Shown here: one piece after another, positions 1 to 11,750 of the stretch
Layout of the letters: each line of letters starts with the position of its first letter
Position numbering within the stretch: the stretch's first letter is position 1
NCBI GenBank assembly: GCA_030762175.1
Contig: CM060831.1
Coordinates: forward strand, 498,501-562,500
Source of the DNA: Metallyticus violacea
Taxonomy: Eukaryota; Arthropoda; Insecta; Mantodea; Metallyticidae
DNA length: 64,000 nucleotides
Direction: 5' to 3'
The notes under the pieces: generated by a model
Database searches by the model: none
What the model was told of the DNA's origin: nothing
What the model saw: the letters and a program-made list of their open reading frames with translations, nothing else
Made by a program: the position numbers and the translations under genes

Positions 1-239
1 AAATCATTTTCGTTTTACAAATAATACTCTGAATTAGCACTAAGTTGACTATTGTAATTGTTTTGACGAGCGGTTTAATTACGATTAGGTTATTGACTTC
101 CAAATGCTTCCTATGTATTCGCGCACCAATTTTGGGTGATATTTATTTTTAATTTTCCATATCTGAGATGAAGACATGGATCCCCCCTCGCAATATTTTA
201 TAGAAGTCGGCGGCTTTTTATGACACAAGAGTGTTTAAT

Positions 240-530
240 TGTTTTTTGGAGGAATCGATTTCAAGGCGTCTATTTTTGAAGGAAATTGCAGGACGATGTT
301 ATAGTTTCGCGTAGTGATAGAAAAGAAAGAGAGCAGAAGGAAGCTTGTGTCAGTGCGAATGAAAGTGAACAGTAGATACTTAAGAAGCTAGAAAAGTCCA
401 TTGCTGGATCATCCATCGTACAGCCCTGACCTTGCACCGTACGACTTAAGGTAGCTTTTCTGTTATCGCTGGAAAAACTTGAAAACGAGTTTAGGACCTT
501 GCCCAAGTAATTAATTCACCTCTACCTACA
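240..530 (+). pseudogene. Mariner-type transposase relic inside the segmental repeat
   Basis: Around 405-450 one plus frame reads a clear version of the mariner C-terminal signature: HPSYSPDLAPYD, close to the family's HPPYSPDLAP(S/C)D, which carries the last catalytic aspartate. The preceding ~130 bases have stops and frame changes, and the following bases decay quickly. The same relic sits at the matching place in the second segment copy (about 61,330-61,400), so it predates the duplication. Only a short piece of the DDE domain survives, and the limits given are approximate. It is unrelated by position to the intact-ended mariner at 2,871-4,192. Confidence 0.6.
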
Positions 531-1180
531 ATACCTTAGTTACAAAGAATGTCTTTGGATAAATGCCTGCAATGCTTGTGGCGAGATGGATAGTACAGTT
601 AAGCTATTCAACACAACCCATGATTTGCATTTAAGTAAAGCACTAACGTAACTTGTGAGTGCTCCAAGTAATTTGATATAAAACACTTAACAAGATAAAA
701 AAAGACAACGTTCTTAATAACGAATTCTCTGGTAAATTGAGACTGTGGAAAGGGTTAAGTAATTAGTACACGGTCTTTTATTTTAGGCAATAACATGGAT
801 ATGAACCTATGACCTTAGTAGTCGGTATGAGGGTGAGGCGTGGTGAACTTTTCCAGAAACGTGTTTCTTTAGCCACATACGAGTAAGTAAAATACTTTGC
901 AAGTGTTTAATTTAGTAACAAGTAACTGCGCATGTGTTCAGTTGTATAAAAATATAAAAGTATTTTAACTTTTAAGATACACAAAGTTAAAGTTAATTTG
1001 CTGAAAGCTAGAAAATACCCACAATGCCCCTTTTTCAGTTAACTCGTAATATATGAATTACATTTTGTAGAGGAAATCTTTAAGGAGATGTTTCACAAAT
1101 AAAATGACACACGTTTACTCTTCTCTGACGTTCTGTTGTTCAACTTCATTACCTTATTTCTACAGTGACGACAAACAACG

Positions 1181-1479
1181 TTGATTTTGATTTGTTTTTA
1201 TTTAAGGACGCTCTTTAACATCTCAGGTCATCAGCGTCACATTCTATTCAGGGCGTGAAACGACCGACAAATTTTGCTCAGAGGCCTCTTCTTTCAGGCT
1301 TGAGGTTCTTTTTCGTGCCGTAAATGTACGACACGTAACCCACGGCTTTACTTCCCTTCCGAAGGAAGCCATACTTAGGATTTTTACGCCCGAAAAATCC
1401 ATCTATCCTGGCCGGGTTTGAACCCGCGACCTTGGGTTTAGAAGGCAAGTATGGTTACCACTACACCACCGGGACCGAC
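1181..1479 (-). mobile_element. tRNA-derived SINE, family 1, with 10-bp target duplication
   Basis: Read on the minus strand, the element starts with a tRNA-like head. It has an A-box-like stretch (GTGGTGTAGTGGTAACC) and a B-box match (GGTTCAAACCC), the internal RNA polymerase III promoter boxes. The body runs to an A-rich end near 1,181-1,200. The 10 bases acaaacaacg flank it at 1,171-1,180 and 1,480-1,489 as a direct repeat. The matching site in the second segment copy (about 62,100-62,115) lacks the insertion, so both ends are set by target duplication and by an empty site. No protein is encoded; mobilisation would depend on a LINE. No other copy of this family was seen here. Confidence 0.88.
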
Positions 1480-1681
1480 ACAAACAACGTGCTCTATCAG
1501 TCTACAGGAATGCTGGCGCAGCAGACGCCGGAACAAAACCGTCATCCAAACTCTTGCAAGAGAAGATAAGTCGGTGACAAGATGAAAACATTTGTTGTAT
1601 CCATAGGCGCCGACAGGAGCCGAGCCAAAGCAGCCTGCCTCGTATCTCCCTTTCTCAAAGTTTACGCATTGGTTGCTGATT

Positions 1682-1683
1682 AG

Positions 1684-1751
<68 letters not shown>
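1682..1751. repeat. Microsatellite (TATG)n followed by (AT)n
   Basis: About 70 bases of alternating TATG units grade into pure AT. The tract is absent at the corresponding point of the second segment copy, so it expanded after the duplication or was lost there. Confidence 0.95.
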
Positions 1752-1754
<3 letters not shown>

Positions 1755-1905
1755 TTCGGAAAGTTCAAATTAAAATTTTGAAAGAAAAACGCCAACAGCG
1801 ACATTGTACAATACCGCAAACAGTAATTCCTTTTCTTTCATCTCACAGTTTTATGTGCTCAAATTGCAGCTCACGAAGTTTTCATGCATGAGCATTAATA
1901 GCTAC

Positions 1906-1965
1906 CACGATAAAAAATAAATAAATAAATAAAAATAAAATAAAAATAAAAAAATTAATAAATTA
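1906..1965. repeat. A-rich simple sequence, AAAT/AAAAT type
   Basis: A run of A-rich units broken by single T bases. Only short remnants of it are visible in the second segment copy. It could be the tail of an old retroposon, but no head was found. Confidence 0.7.
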
Positions 1966-2870
1966 AGTGATGTATTTTGGACTTTTCCAACCCTTTAAGA
2001 TAAATGCTTTCAAATAATATTTTAATTAGAACATTGAATTTCAGTTCAATGTTCTCCTTGTACAATTGTAAATGTTGCTTTACATCTGTTGGTTGAATTT
2101 GAGTAATTCATCACAAGTGGACGTGATAATGGTCTCTCTCTCGCACGATATTTATTCTGACAGCCCGAAATTGCATCACAACACGATGGATCTTTTGGAA
2201 TAAAAAATGAACGAGAATTCCATAGATAACATTTCCTCAGGTATACATTTTCTAAAAAGTAATGGTAGTGTGAAATTGTTGCGGAGTTAATGATATTTGT
2301 AGACTTAAATAGTAATTGCTGAGCTTTTTATTTCTTAAAATGTTTTTGATTTGAATGTTTCCAGTTTATAGATTTTTTAAATACAAAATCTCATGGAAGT
2401 GTGCTTCCCCCTCCCCAAGTTGGCTCCTATGTTCAAACCTGTAAATATTGTAATTTCACTCTAATGCAAACTGCTGTAAGTTCATTTGCATAAATTTAAT
2501 AATTTATAATATATGCATGTGACGCAATATATTGCAATTGAAGGAACATTGTGATTAAATTTCCAATTGACTTTCCAATTAAAATTAAGTATTTTGAATG
2601 TCATGTTAAATAAAATTACAGAAGATAAGAATATTTTATTAAAACATTTCCATGCAATTACCAAAGAAAACGATGGAGATAAGGCACTTTAGAAGTTAGC
2701 GCACAGGAATTTGTGAAAGTCACGTACTTTCATTTCTTGCCAAGAAAAAAAAATTAAATTTTATTCTTCTTTGTGTATTCGAGTTGGTAGTATTGGGCTA
2801 GATGTTTACTTTTCGGCAGAACGTCAGTTACAAACTTAAAAACAAACAAACACACACACCCGTGCGCGCG

Positions 2871-4192
2871 CGAGGTCTCTTCAAACAGTATCGCGGCTTT
2901 TGAATTTCCGCAGGCTACGTATATTCGATTTTCGATTGTTTTATGGCTTTATGTTGGTACTCATGTCCCTCACTTATGTTGACAAGCTCGGCCATTTTGA
3001 ATGTTCAATTAATTGTTGATAGCCATTTCGCTTGGACGTGTTTTGGCTCGTCTTCGATTTTTCTCTATTCCAAAAAATGGAACAAAGAATCTGATTAAAT
3101 TTTGTGTGAAAAACAAAATTAAGTGCGCGGATGCATTCCGAATATTGACTGTGGCATATGGTGAAGCTACCTTGGATCAAAGCAACGTTTATCGGTGGTA
3201 CAACATGTCCTCAGAGGGTCGAGAAGATGTGAACGACGAAGAGCGTCCCGGACGCCCCAGCTCGTCAACAACAGACGAAAACATTGAAGAAGTGAAGAAA
3301 ATAGTATTGGCCAATCGTCGAATCACCGTTAGAGAAGTTGCTGAGGACCTAAACATATCGATTGGCTCGTGCCATTCGATTTTTACCAATGATTTGGGCA
3401 TGAGACAGGTCGCCGCAAAATTCGTACCAATGTTGCTCAATTTCGACCAAAAACACCATCGCATTAACGTTGCTAAGGAGCTGTTGAACTCTTTCCGCGG
3501 CGACCCAAATTTGCTCCAGAGGGTCATAACTGGTGACGAATTATGGGTTTATGGTTATGACGTGGAAACTAAAGCTCAATCATCCCAAATGGCAGCTGCC
3601 ACACGAGCCAAGACCGAAAAAAGCGCGCCAAGTTCAGTCGAATGTGAAGGTTTTGCTTACAGTTTTCTTCGATTGCGGGGGCATGGTGCATCATGAGTTC
3701 TTGCTACAGGGTAGAACGGTCAATAAGGAATATTACCCGCAAGTTATGCGCAATTTGCGCGAAGCAATCCGCCAGAAACGCCCGGATTTGTGGAAGAACA
3801 AAAATTGACTTTTGCACCATGATAACGCCCCTGCTCACACATCGTTGCTTGTGCAGGAATTTTTGGGCAAAAACAACACGCTTATGATGCCGCAGCCATC
3901 GTACTCCCTAGACCTGGCCCCCTGTGACTTTTTTTTGTTCCCAAAACTGAAGAGGCCCATGAAAGGACGACGCTACGCCACGATTGAGGAGATAAAGACG
4001 GCATCGAAGGAGGAGCTGAACAAGATCACAAAAAACGATTTTTTAAAGTGCTTCGAGGATTGGAAAAAACGTTGGCACAAGTGTATAATATCTGGTGCGG
4101 ATTACTTTGAAGGGGACAAAATAGATATTCATGAATAAATAAATACTTTTTGAAAAAACACAAGATTCGCGATATTTTTTGAACAGATCTCG
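2871..4192 (+). mobile_element. Mariner DNA transposon (DD34D), 1.32 kb, inactive
   Basis: A near full-length mariner with both ends present. The terminal inverted repeats lie at 2871-2902 and 4161-4192 and agree at 25 of 32 positions. TA bases follow the right end, as expected for the TA target of this family; the left flank is CG-rich and no clean TA is left. The matching place in the second segment copy (about 63,700-63,725) has no element, so this insertion followed the duplication. The single internal gene is a damaged transposase (3,077-4,138). Length and organisation are typical of mariner elements. Without a working transposase it could move only with help from another copy. Confidence 0.93.
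3077..4138 (+). pseudogene. Mariner transposase, disrupted (two frameshifts, one stop)
   Basis: The product would bind the inverted repeats and carry out cut-and-paste transposition. I place the start at the ATG at 3077, where MEQRI matches mariner N-termini. A frameshift follows within about 15 bases, after which the frame reads on through the helix-turn-helix region (around RRITVREVAEDLNISIGS) to the first catalytic site, TGDE (about 3,532). A second frameshift near 3,560-3,590 moves the frame. It continues to an in-frame TGA at 3,806-3,808, where family members usually have Trp. The second aspartate is in HHDNAPAH and the third in APCDFF. Exactly 34 residues lie between these two, the mariner DD34D spacing. 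The C-terminus is intact to the TAA at 4,136-4,138. All three catalytic aspartates survive, but the frame is broken, so no full protein is made. Confidence 0.93.
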
Positions 4193-4326
4193 TATATATA
4201 AAAGATAAATGTACATTAAAGTACAACGTTGTACGTTATCTATGTCTGTCTGTCTCTCTCCCTCTTCCTGCATTAAACAATAACATCCTTCAACTGCCAG
4301 TTCTCAGGAATGATGAGGCAGCAGAC

Positions 4327-4629
4327 ATGGTTTTTTTTTTTTTTTTTTTTTTTGAGTAGTGTTTAGCGCCCGTTTTCACTACTGAGGCACCAATGGTGGT
4401 GACACTGATGATACACGAGATGAAATGATATATCGGAAAAATTTTTTTTTTTAAAGAAAGGAAATGTTCCAGGCCTAAGTTAAAAGTACCTCTCCGGCAT
4501 TTGCTATTAATGAGGTCTGAGGAAAACCTGAAAAAAACCTACTCAGGAAGGACGGTCCTGGTGGGATACGAATCCTAGACCTTCCGCTCACGAGCCCGGC
4601 CATAACAACCTCGGCCAATCGTTGCGGTT
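4327..4629 (-). mobile_element. tRNA-derived SINE, family 2, with A tail
   Basis: On the minus strand the head has a tRNA-like arrangement (GGCCGAGGTTGTTATGGCCG, then GGATTCGTATCCC as a B-box). A shared body follows (CACCAGGACCGTCC, TTTTCCTCAG, GGGCGCTAAACACTA) and then an A tail of more than 20 bases, seen as the T run at 4,331-4,353. The 8 bases cagcagac repeat at 4,319-4,326 and 4,630-4,637. The second segment copy shows the unoccupied site near 63,826-63,840. Related copies are at 5,128-5,389 (plus) and 45,310-45,475 (minus). Confidence 0.87.
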
Positions 4630-4813
4630 CAGCAGACGCCGTAAAATCATCTAGCCAAACGAACTGGTTTTCAAAATGACTTCTTCCCTCGTGTAGGTAG
4701 TTTTCGTAGTAAGAAAACTACGTCACGTCCATTTTAATTTTGTGGTGATCAAAAGCTGAAAGCTATTCTAAATCGAACCACACAGGAAATATTTGATCGT
4801 AATATTTGGCGGC

Positions 4814-4876
<63 letters not shown>
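4814..4876. repeat. (AAT)n microsatellite
   Basis: About 21 perfect AAT units. It lies just past the last base that can be compared with the second segment copy. Confidence 0.97.
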
Positions 4877-5127
4877 TTAACAATAACATATTGCAATAGA
4901 TTTCATCAAAAGTCACAGATTAATATTCCATACATAAGCTAAGAACCAATTTATTTAACAAAAGCAAATATACATAAAATAAACTTCAGCTAGCATAACA
5001 AAAAATTGAAAAATAAAAAATAAAAATAGGCACTAACTGTAAGAAAATCATATCCCACAAAATAAGTTATAAGTTATATCCCACAAATTATATTCCACAA
5101 TATTCAATTCATTATTACTGTACTGAA

Positions 5128-5389
5128 ACCGCCACGGGTGGCAGAGGTCGTTAAGGCACGGACTCGTGAGCGGGTCTGGGTTCAAATACCACCAGGACCG
5201 TCCTCTCTAACTGAGGTTTTTTTTTCCAGGTTTTCCTCAGTCCTCATAAATGGCGAATGCCGGGGAGGTACCCTAAACTTAGGCCTGGAGCGATTCCTTC
5301 CTAAAAATACATTCCCTCCCAATATATCATTTCATCTCATGTGTCATCGCCTATGGTGCCTCTGTAGGAAAAACGGGCGTTAAACACTA
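5128..5389 (+). mobile_element. tRNA-derived SINE, family 2, with 20-bp target duplication
   Basis: The head carries an A-box-like stretch (GTGGCAGAGGTCGTTAAGG) and a B-box (GGTTCAAATACC). The body contains CACCAGGACCGTCC, a CTGAGG/CCTCAG pair around a T run, and GGGCGTTAAACACTA near the end. A 20-base direct repeat with one mismatch flanks it at 5,108-5,127 and 5,390-5,409, so the limits are secure. The family could be mistaken for a tRNA gene because of the promoter boxes, but the cloverleaf is not kept. No open reading frame is expected in a SINE. Confidence 0.9.
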
Positions 5390-5439
5390 TTCATTATTAT
5401 TGTACTGAACTTTACCAACAAGTACATTTTAGCTGTTCC

Positions 5440-6060
5440 TAAGGAATTCAGTTGTACCCATAAATGATTAAAAAAAAATTCTTCAAATATCCATGATACG
5501 GAAATGACAATGAAATAAATATAACTCACTAGCAGGCACAATTTTTGTATGTTCTAAACGCAACTCAGTATATAAGTTATAACCAATCAATTAACAAACG
5601 GTTCGTAGAGTTCGTTAACCAGTAAAATTTACCTATTAGAGGTAAGGGTTAAACTACAGCGAAAATGTTTTTAAAATTGAAAATAGCTCTAGTGGCCACA
5701 ATTTTTGTTTTTTCTCAGCGAAGATATATTTCATTGAGATAAATTAATAAAAACAATTTCTGAAAATCAGGGAAATCAGACCGTAAGGAGTGGGGGGGGG
5801 GGGTTTAAAGCGAAATTTAAAAATAGCTGTAGCTGCCGCAATTTATTATTTCTTTTTTAAGGAAACTCCGCATATATCATTCAAATAAAATAAAAATAAG
5901 TAGTTCCTTAAAATCAGTGAAATCATATTAGGAATGCGTGTTTACCTAAAAATCAACAGTTAAAAATCCCTCTAGCGGCAGCAATATTTGCTTTTTCACA
6001 ACAAAATTCAGCATATAATATTTAAATAAAATAATTTACAGTCAGAATACCTACCAGGTA
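5440..6060. repeat. Degenerate tandem array, ~140-158-bp unit, about 4 copies
   Basis: A motif of the form ctag(c/t)gg(c/a)..gcaat.tttg recurs near 5,530, 5,690, 5,830 and 5,970. Each time it is followed by a T-rich stretch and then an AT-rich stretch containing catatat or agtatat. Spacing is about 140-158 bases. A run of 12 G lies at 5,792-5,803. No coding potential was seen. The array ends just before the first satellite block and does not share that monomer. Confidence 0.65.
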
Positions 6061-6234
6061 TTTACATTTTATGGCTGCTATTAAAGCATGTTGAATATTT
6101 GTGGTCCTATATGTAGGTACTGTGTGATTACTTTTAGTCACATTACGTTTTAGCTCATATAAGCAGGTATATTGAGTTGGGCTAAACATGCTGATCCAAC
6201 ATGAACCTGCTCTAAAAGGTATTCCTTGACAATA

Positions 6235-8592
6235 CTAAAGGATAGTGGGATCGAGAACTACCCAGCTACTGGCAACCCGGCTGTCACCCGCTGGCAAGTA
6301 AAACTGTGCATTATCGGTACGTTCAAGAACAAAATCTTATTAGTGAAAAATATTTCTAAACTGGTAGTATTGTCACCTGTGTAGAGAAACTAAATCATCG
6401 ATGACTAATCCCGTGCAAAACCGTGTAATCAATTCAAATTTCCACCCCAAAAATTCTAAATATATAATCAGGTTTCAAGCTCGTAATTGCCGGCGTGATT
6501 TTTCCATTGTCAATAAAAATACGAAAAATATTTTATTAATTAAAGTCGTTCAAAGTAGTGATATGACCACCAGTGCAGATAAACTTTATATTTCCAACGC
6601 AAAAACGGTTTTGGGTTCCTAACTGCCGGCATGTAATACGGTGAACCTTCGGTAAAATGACCATATTATTATTATATGAAATTTTGTCAAAGTGCTATTA
6701 TTGCTACTTGTGCAGAGAAAATTGCCAGTGATGAGGTTTTCAGGTAAAAATTAGGTATACCATGTATATTTGCACCACAAAGAGCTTAGATTTAATACGG
6801 ACTCTTGGCTCTAGCCTGTCGGCCAGTAAAACTATTCATTATCGCTAAAATTACAAATATAATATTATTCTTGTAAAATATTGCAATTTTCCTAGTAATT
6901 TGAACTGCATCAAATGAATCAATCCTGCCCATTGCATTTATATTGGAAATCAATTTATAGGTTTACCGTAAAAAAAACTAAATGTATGACCTGTATTCGG
7001 AGTCTAAACTGCCTCAAATCACTATAAATTTGAATTTGTTTTACGTAAAATATTCACAAAATATTGTTTTCATGTGTGCAAAGAAACTGAAACAACGATA
7101 ATTATTTCAGTTAAAAGTGGAGAATCAATTTCACAGTAAACAGTCTAACTTTATGACCGGTCACCGAGCTGTAACAGGTCGGCACGTAAAATGGTGCATG
7201 CATTACTGGTAAAATCAAGAATATAATATAACGATTTGCTAGTAGTCATGGTAGAGAAACTAAATCACTGACGCCTATTAGAGTATAAAACCGGTTAATT
7301 AACTAATATTTCCAGCGCCGAATTACTAAAAATATAATCGGCGTTCGTGTTGATAGTTGGCGGACCAGACTTTCTCAGTTATCGATAAAAAAAAAATTGA
7401 CACGAAATGTTGACAAATAAGTGGTATTACCTTCTGTGCAGAGAAACTCAAACGTCTTTGCATATTTCGCCAGAGAGGGTTAACAATTTATATTTCCACC
7501 GCAAAATACGAAACATATAACTGGTTTTTGGTTTGCCAACTGCTTGCACCTGAAACGGTGATTTATTAGTAAAATGAACTACATTTCATGACATTAAAAT
7601 GTTGTTTAAGTACTACCATTGTCACTTGTGCAGGGAAACCGGCCATTGCGATTTTCAAACAAATAATTGGTATTACATTTATATTTTCAACGGAAAGAAG
7701 CAAATTATTGACAGGCTATCGGACCCTTACCTGCCGTCAAATAAAACTGTTCCCTATTGCTAAAATTACGATATCTTTCAAAATATATGGAAAATATTAA
7801 TAATCTTTGTGTAGAGAAACAATCGGTTAAAATTTAATGATCAAAATATAATTCCACTGCTAAAAGACTCAATTTATTACCGGCACTCGAGATCTTACAA
7901 GCCGGACGCATAATGTATGTATTATTAGTACCAACTTGAACATTTTTAATATAAAATATTCCGAAAGCACTAGCTTTTTTATACATCCACAGATTCTGTA
8001 ATAGTACTGCCTATTTGAGTTAAAATGGTGTAATCTCTGTATAATATCCTAAAACGCCTAACTTATAACCAGTCATCGGGCTGTCATCTGCCGACAAGTA
8101 AAACGGTGCATTATCGGTAATATCAGGTAAAAAAATCTTAGTGTAAAATATAATTAAACTGCTTGCATTGCCATCTATGCAGAGAAACTAAATGATTCAA
8201 GCCTATTTCTGTATAAAAAGGTCCTAGCACGTAATATTTCCATGCTGAATATAACGCCGGCATTCTGATTTTTTTTGACGGTGACAGAATTGCTACGTTA
8301 TTGATATAAATACGAATAAATGTCTTATAGATGTAAAATGTTCACAAAGTAGTGTTACCACCTGTGCAGATTAACGTAACCCTAAATGCTAATTTAAGCA
8401 CAAAAGTGTGCGATTAATGAATATTTTCTACGCAAAAAACGATATGCGTGAACGGTTTCGGATTGTTACCTGCTGGCATGAAAAACGGTGCATTATCTGT
8501 AAAATAAGGAACGTTTTATTCTTGTAAAATATTGCCAAAGAACTAGTATCATTACATGTGCAAAGAAACTTACCAAGGATACTATCACCGGA

Positions 8593-8636
<44 letters not shown>

Positions 8637-8890
8637 ACACCGCAGAGGCTAAATTTATGACGGGTCTTTGCCGGCTAATAAATGTTTCGTTAAAGTAAAA
8701 TGTAGGAACATTATATTATTCCTGTAAATAATGGTCATATTCTATTGAAGCTATGTGCGCAGAGGACTGAATAAGTTCTGTCATTTCAGCTAATATGATC
8801 AATATATAATTATACAGCATGGAAAATTTGTGACAGGCATTCGGGGTATTAACTATCGAAAACAATGTCGCTGTGTAATTGCTAAAAACT
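6235..8890 (+). repeat. Satellite block 1: ~185-bp monomers in a five-type higher-order array
   Basis: A landmark of the form (t/a)gtgcagagaaact recurs every ~165-195 bases. Between landmarks the monomers share ccaccgcaaaa, cctgccgg, a cattatcggtaaaa motif and tgtaaaatattgcc. They fall into five types in fixed order. A has gccggcgacagaattt and cgttatcgata; B has cggcatgtaaaacgg; C has ctcttacctgccggctag; D has cggcattcggggtctta; E has ggctgtcatctgccgg. Approximate starts are A 6388, B 6573 (shortened), C 6722, D 6893, E 7085, A 7257, B 7449, C 7638, D 7820, E 8000, A 8187, B 8372, C 8568, D 8768. The higher-order period is near 930 bp. The short ORFs here are chance products. Confidence 0.88.
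8599..8628. repeat. (CT)n microsatellite inside a C-type monomer
   Basis: Fifteen CT units followed by a short CA run replace part of a C-type satellite monomer. It is a local expansion within block 1. Confidence 0.95.
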
Positions 8891-10560
8891 GAACCACATA
8901 TTTTTATTACTATTATCTGTTCTTATTGCTAAACTTTTATTATTTTCTTTTACGATTATTTAATTGTGCTTCGCCTTGTGACTGCTAATATTACGTTACC
9001 TACGATACCAGCACCTCGATACACTTAATATTGGCTGTAACCATGGTAACTCCTTACATGATTATTGCTTTGCATCTCTATCTAATAACTCAGTTCTACT
9101 ACGGAGTCCTTTTTAAAACTTCTCCTCTTTCACTTGTAAGTTTTTCTCTCTATGACATTTCTACCTTACGCCCTCGCTAACTACACCAATTTACCTATGA
9201 TACTAACTCCTTTCCGACTCCTGCTCCTTATATACCCTTATTCGTTTACAATTTATGCTTAATGGTAACCAGATGTCCTGTAAGCTTACCTCTGCATTTT
9301 TCACTTGTAAATCTCTTAGACTCCCATTAATTTTGTGCAAATGCTAACTGCTGTTATGCAGCTTGTTAACACTTTCTTTACTATATTACAATTATTACTC
9401 TACATCTGCATAACTGTGACAGGTGAGTAGCATACGATTAGTTAAATATTACTACTCACGGGGTATCACACCTGCGTACGTTACATATCTGCGTTCGTGA
9501 AACTGGAAGGTTACAGGACGTCTTTTTAACTTTGCTATTTATTTAAGAAAATTGGCAGTTAAATGGCGGGGTTCCCAAGAGTCTGCTGGATGGATGATTT
9601 GATTTGTAGATTGCTGGCTTGGTACCACAACAAGGTACAAGTTTGTATACTTTCTTCTCTATTTCTGGGTTCCCTCTTGATTCTTTCTATTTCGCGATAT
9701 TCTTTCCACACTAATACTATTTAAGTTGCACACGAAGGCCTTTTTAACATTTTTATTAACTGTTGATTTCCGCTGATGCCACTTGGATAGTTTGACCCAG
9801 GATTATAATGGAACTGTACTACCACTTCTGTTACCTCTGATGACACATTCTACTTTGCACACTATTCAAACTACCGTTAACAAAAGTTTATTTATTATGC
9901 TACCGTAACACTGTGCTTCTCCGTAAGCTTCACTTTTAGTATGTCTTTGCTCCAACTATGGTTACATGTTTTACTTCTTGAACGTCTGATACCTAACCGC
10001 ATGCAGCTGGTTGGGTAAATAACGTTTCTCTTGCTAGGTCACAACTCACATATTTGGCTAAATATGTCATGTCTAATTAATGGGTAGATTTGTCAGCTAG
10101 ATAATTATCTGTTTTAGCTACGATAGATGTGCAATTATCATAGATCAGCTACGAAGTTCCCTGGATATGTGACAGAGCTGGTTGGTTATGTAATGGGATT
10201 CATAGGATAAGTATCTTAGTTCATTGTTCATTCATGAACATAAACATAAAACTATTAGGTAAGATGGCTGCCTAAGTAACTTTTCTGCATGGATGGGTAT
10301 ATAATTGATAGTTGGTGCTATTGGATCAATAACACTGGTCAAGGTTTTCATTAAATAAACAAAAGTGATCTATCTCACCTATTTTGTTTGTGCTGATCAC
10401 GAATAAGACATTTGAAAGACTGAACATGTCACAGTTTTTTCACAAACCTACATTTTTTTCTTTCTCCACATTGTCTATTCTCTGTGTTTAATGTACATCT
10501 AAATGTACAAAAACTGAAAACCCTTTAATTTAATTGTTAACAAAAATTGTATACTTTTAA
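8891..10560. other. Unassigned AT-rich intergenic DNA
   Basis: Neither strand shows an ORF of note, a known element or a clear repeat period. The sequence is AT-rich with pyrimidine-rich patches toward its right end. Confidence 0.6.
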
Positions 10561-11750
10561 CTGTACCTCTAGTTTTTTAACTTCTATTTATAGATATGCT
10601 TTTATACGGAATATATGAAAATGTTTAATTTAATACTTCATGGTATCAAAAATTTCCTTACATTTTCCCATCAAACCCCATACTCTATCTTTTTATAGAT
10701 ATACTTTTAATATGTGGAAAAAATATTTAATGCTTTAAGGTACCAAAATATACCCCTCTTCTTCCTCCATCTTCTCACTCTATCACCCTGTTTATTGATA
10801 TTCATTTGCATATGTGCAATATTTGGAAAATTTGTTTAAATGCTTTAGATAGAAAATGTATCTTTCCCTTCAGCCATCTACTCCTCTCACTCTATTTGCT
10901 CACAAACAATTGTATGTAATTCTGAAATAGGTAATAAAAGAGAGAGAGAGAGACAGAGAGAGAGAGTACACACAAAATATTTTTTCCTTTCTTTCTCATT
11001 ATTTATCTCTTTCTCCCTATATCAGCCCCCCCCCCCCCCGATTCATCACTACCAAGGCACCACAGACTGTATTTATCGATATACTTTTATATGTAAATTT
11101 TAATTACACAGAAAGCAATTAACTTAATACCAGGGTACAATTGCTTCTATCCAATCTCCCCAAACCTTATCTCACTCTATTTTATATATAATCTTTTGTA
11201 TGAAAATATGCAATAAAAAATTAATGCTGTTGATTATAAAATGTTTACTTCCTTTATCTCTCTCAATCTCCTTTTATTGTTATGGTTTTAAATTTAAAAT
11301 ATACTGGAATGTTCCAATTAAATGCTGTAGGGTACAAAAAGCTTCTTTCCATTTCATTCACTACTTTCACTCTCTCATACTTTACACTTATATACTTTTG
11401 AGTGTAAATTTTCAGTATAGTTATTGAAATGTTTTTGCTTTTGTCCCTTGTTCCCTTCTTTTTCTCCATCTATATTTCTACATCTACTTATTTATGAAAA
11501 TTTACAATATAAAAAGCATTTTATGGTACAAAATACTTCTTTCCTTACTCTTCCAACATTCTCCTTCTTTATAATTTACTTATGCATTTTCTAGTTCCGT
11601 TTATTTATATATATTCCTTTAAAGTCTCTTTACTGCATTTGAAAATTTATTTTATTACTTTATGTACAAAAAACTATCTTCCATTTCCCAGGCCTTCTAT
11701 GTCTCTATTTATTGACTTGCACTTATATATAGATGTAGAATGTATGGAAA
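10561..11750 (+). repeat. Pyrimidine-rich tandem array, ~105-bp unit (array 1)
   Basis: Units share the order: tagatata-cttttatat, then aaatttt or aatatatgg, then taatgctttagggtacaaaat, then a run of ttctttcc/ctcc pyrimidines and ctctattt. Unit marks lie near 10,592, 10,696, 10,797, 11,078, 11,183, 11,274, 11,386, 11,482, 11,605 and 11,705. The spacing is about 91-115 bases, with one gap holding a GA microsatellite (10,938-10,966) and a run of 14 C (11,026-11,039). The same unit returns at 54,041-54,500. It is strongly strand-biased, with pyrimidines on the plus strand. The ORFs in this stretch are AT-rich chance frames. Confidence 0.7.

Larger units (their letters stand above)
1..4800 (+). 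repeat. Segmental repeat, copy 1 (matches 61,020-64,000)
   Basis: This segment aligns by eye, in the same orientation, with the last 3 kb of the window. Matching blocks are about 1-1,180 with 61,020-62,105; 1,490-1,680 with 62,115-62,320; 1,760-2,300 with 62,345-62,830; 2,310-2,840 with 63,020-63,700; 4,193-4,326 with 63,720-63,832; and 4,638-4,800 with 63,833-64,000. Long stretches differ at only a few positions, for example around 61-130. The length difference comes mainly from insertions in this copy: two SINEs, one mariner and a microsatellite. The copy may start before the window, so its left edge is unknown. No host gene was recognised in it. It could be a segmental duplication or two copies of a long dispersed repeat. 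Confidence 0.9.

Noticed and set aside
1430..1479. tRNA gene on the minus strand
   Set aside because: A- and B-box matches are present, but they belong to a SINE head: a long body and A-rich tail follow, target duplications flank the whole unit, and the cloverleaf stems are not kept.
5128..5200. tRNA gene on the plus strand
   Set aside because: Same reason: it is the head of a family-2 SINE flanked by a 20-bp target duplication.
6235..8890. CRISPR-like array because of regularly spaced short repeats
   Set aside because: The regular landmark is part of a continuously similar ~185-bp monomer; the spacers are not unique, and the setting is eukaryotic.
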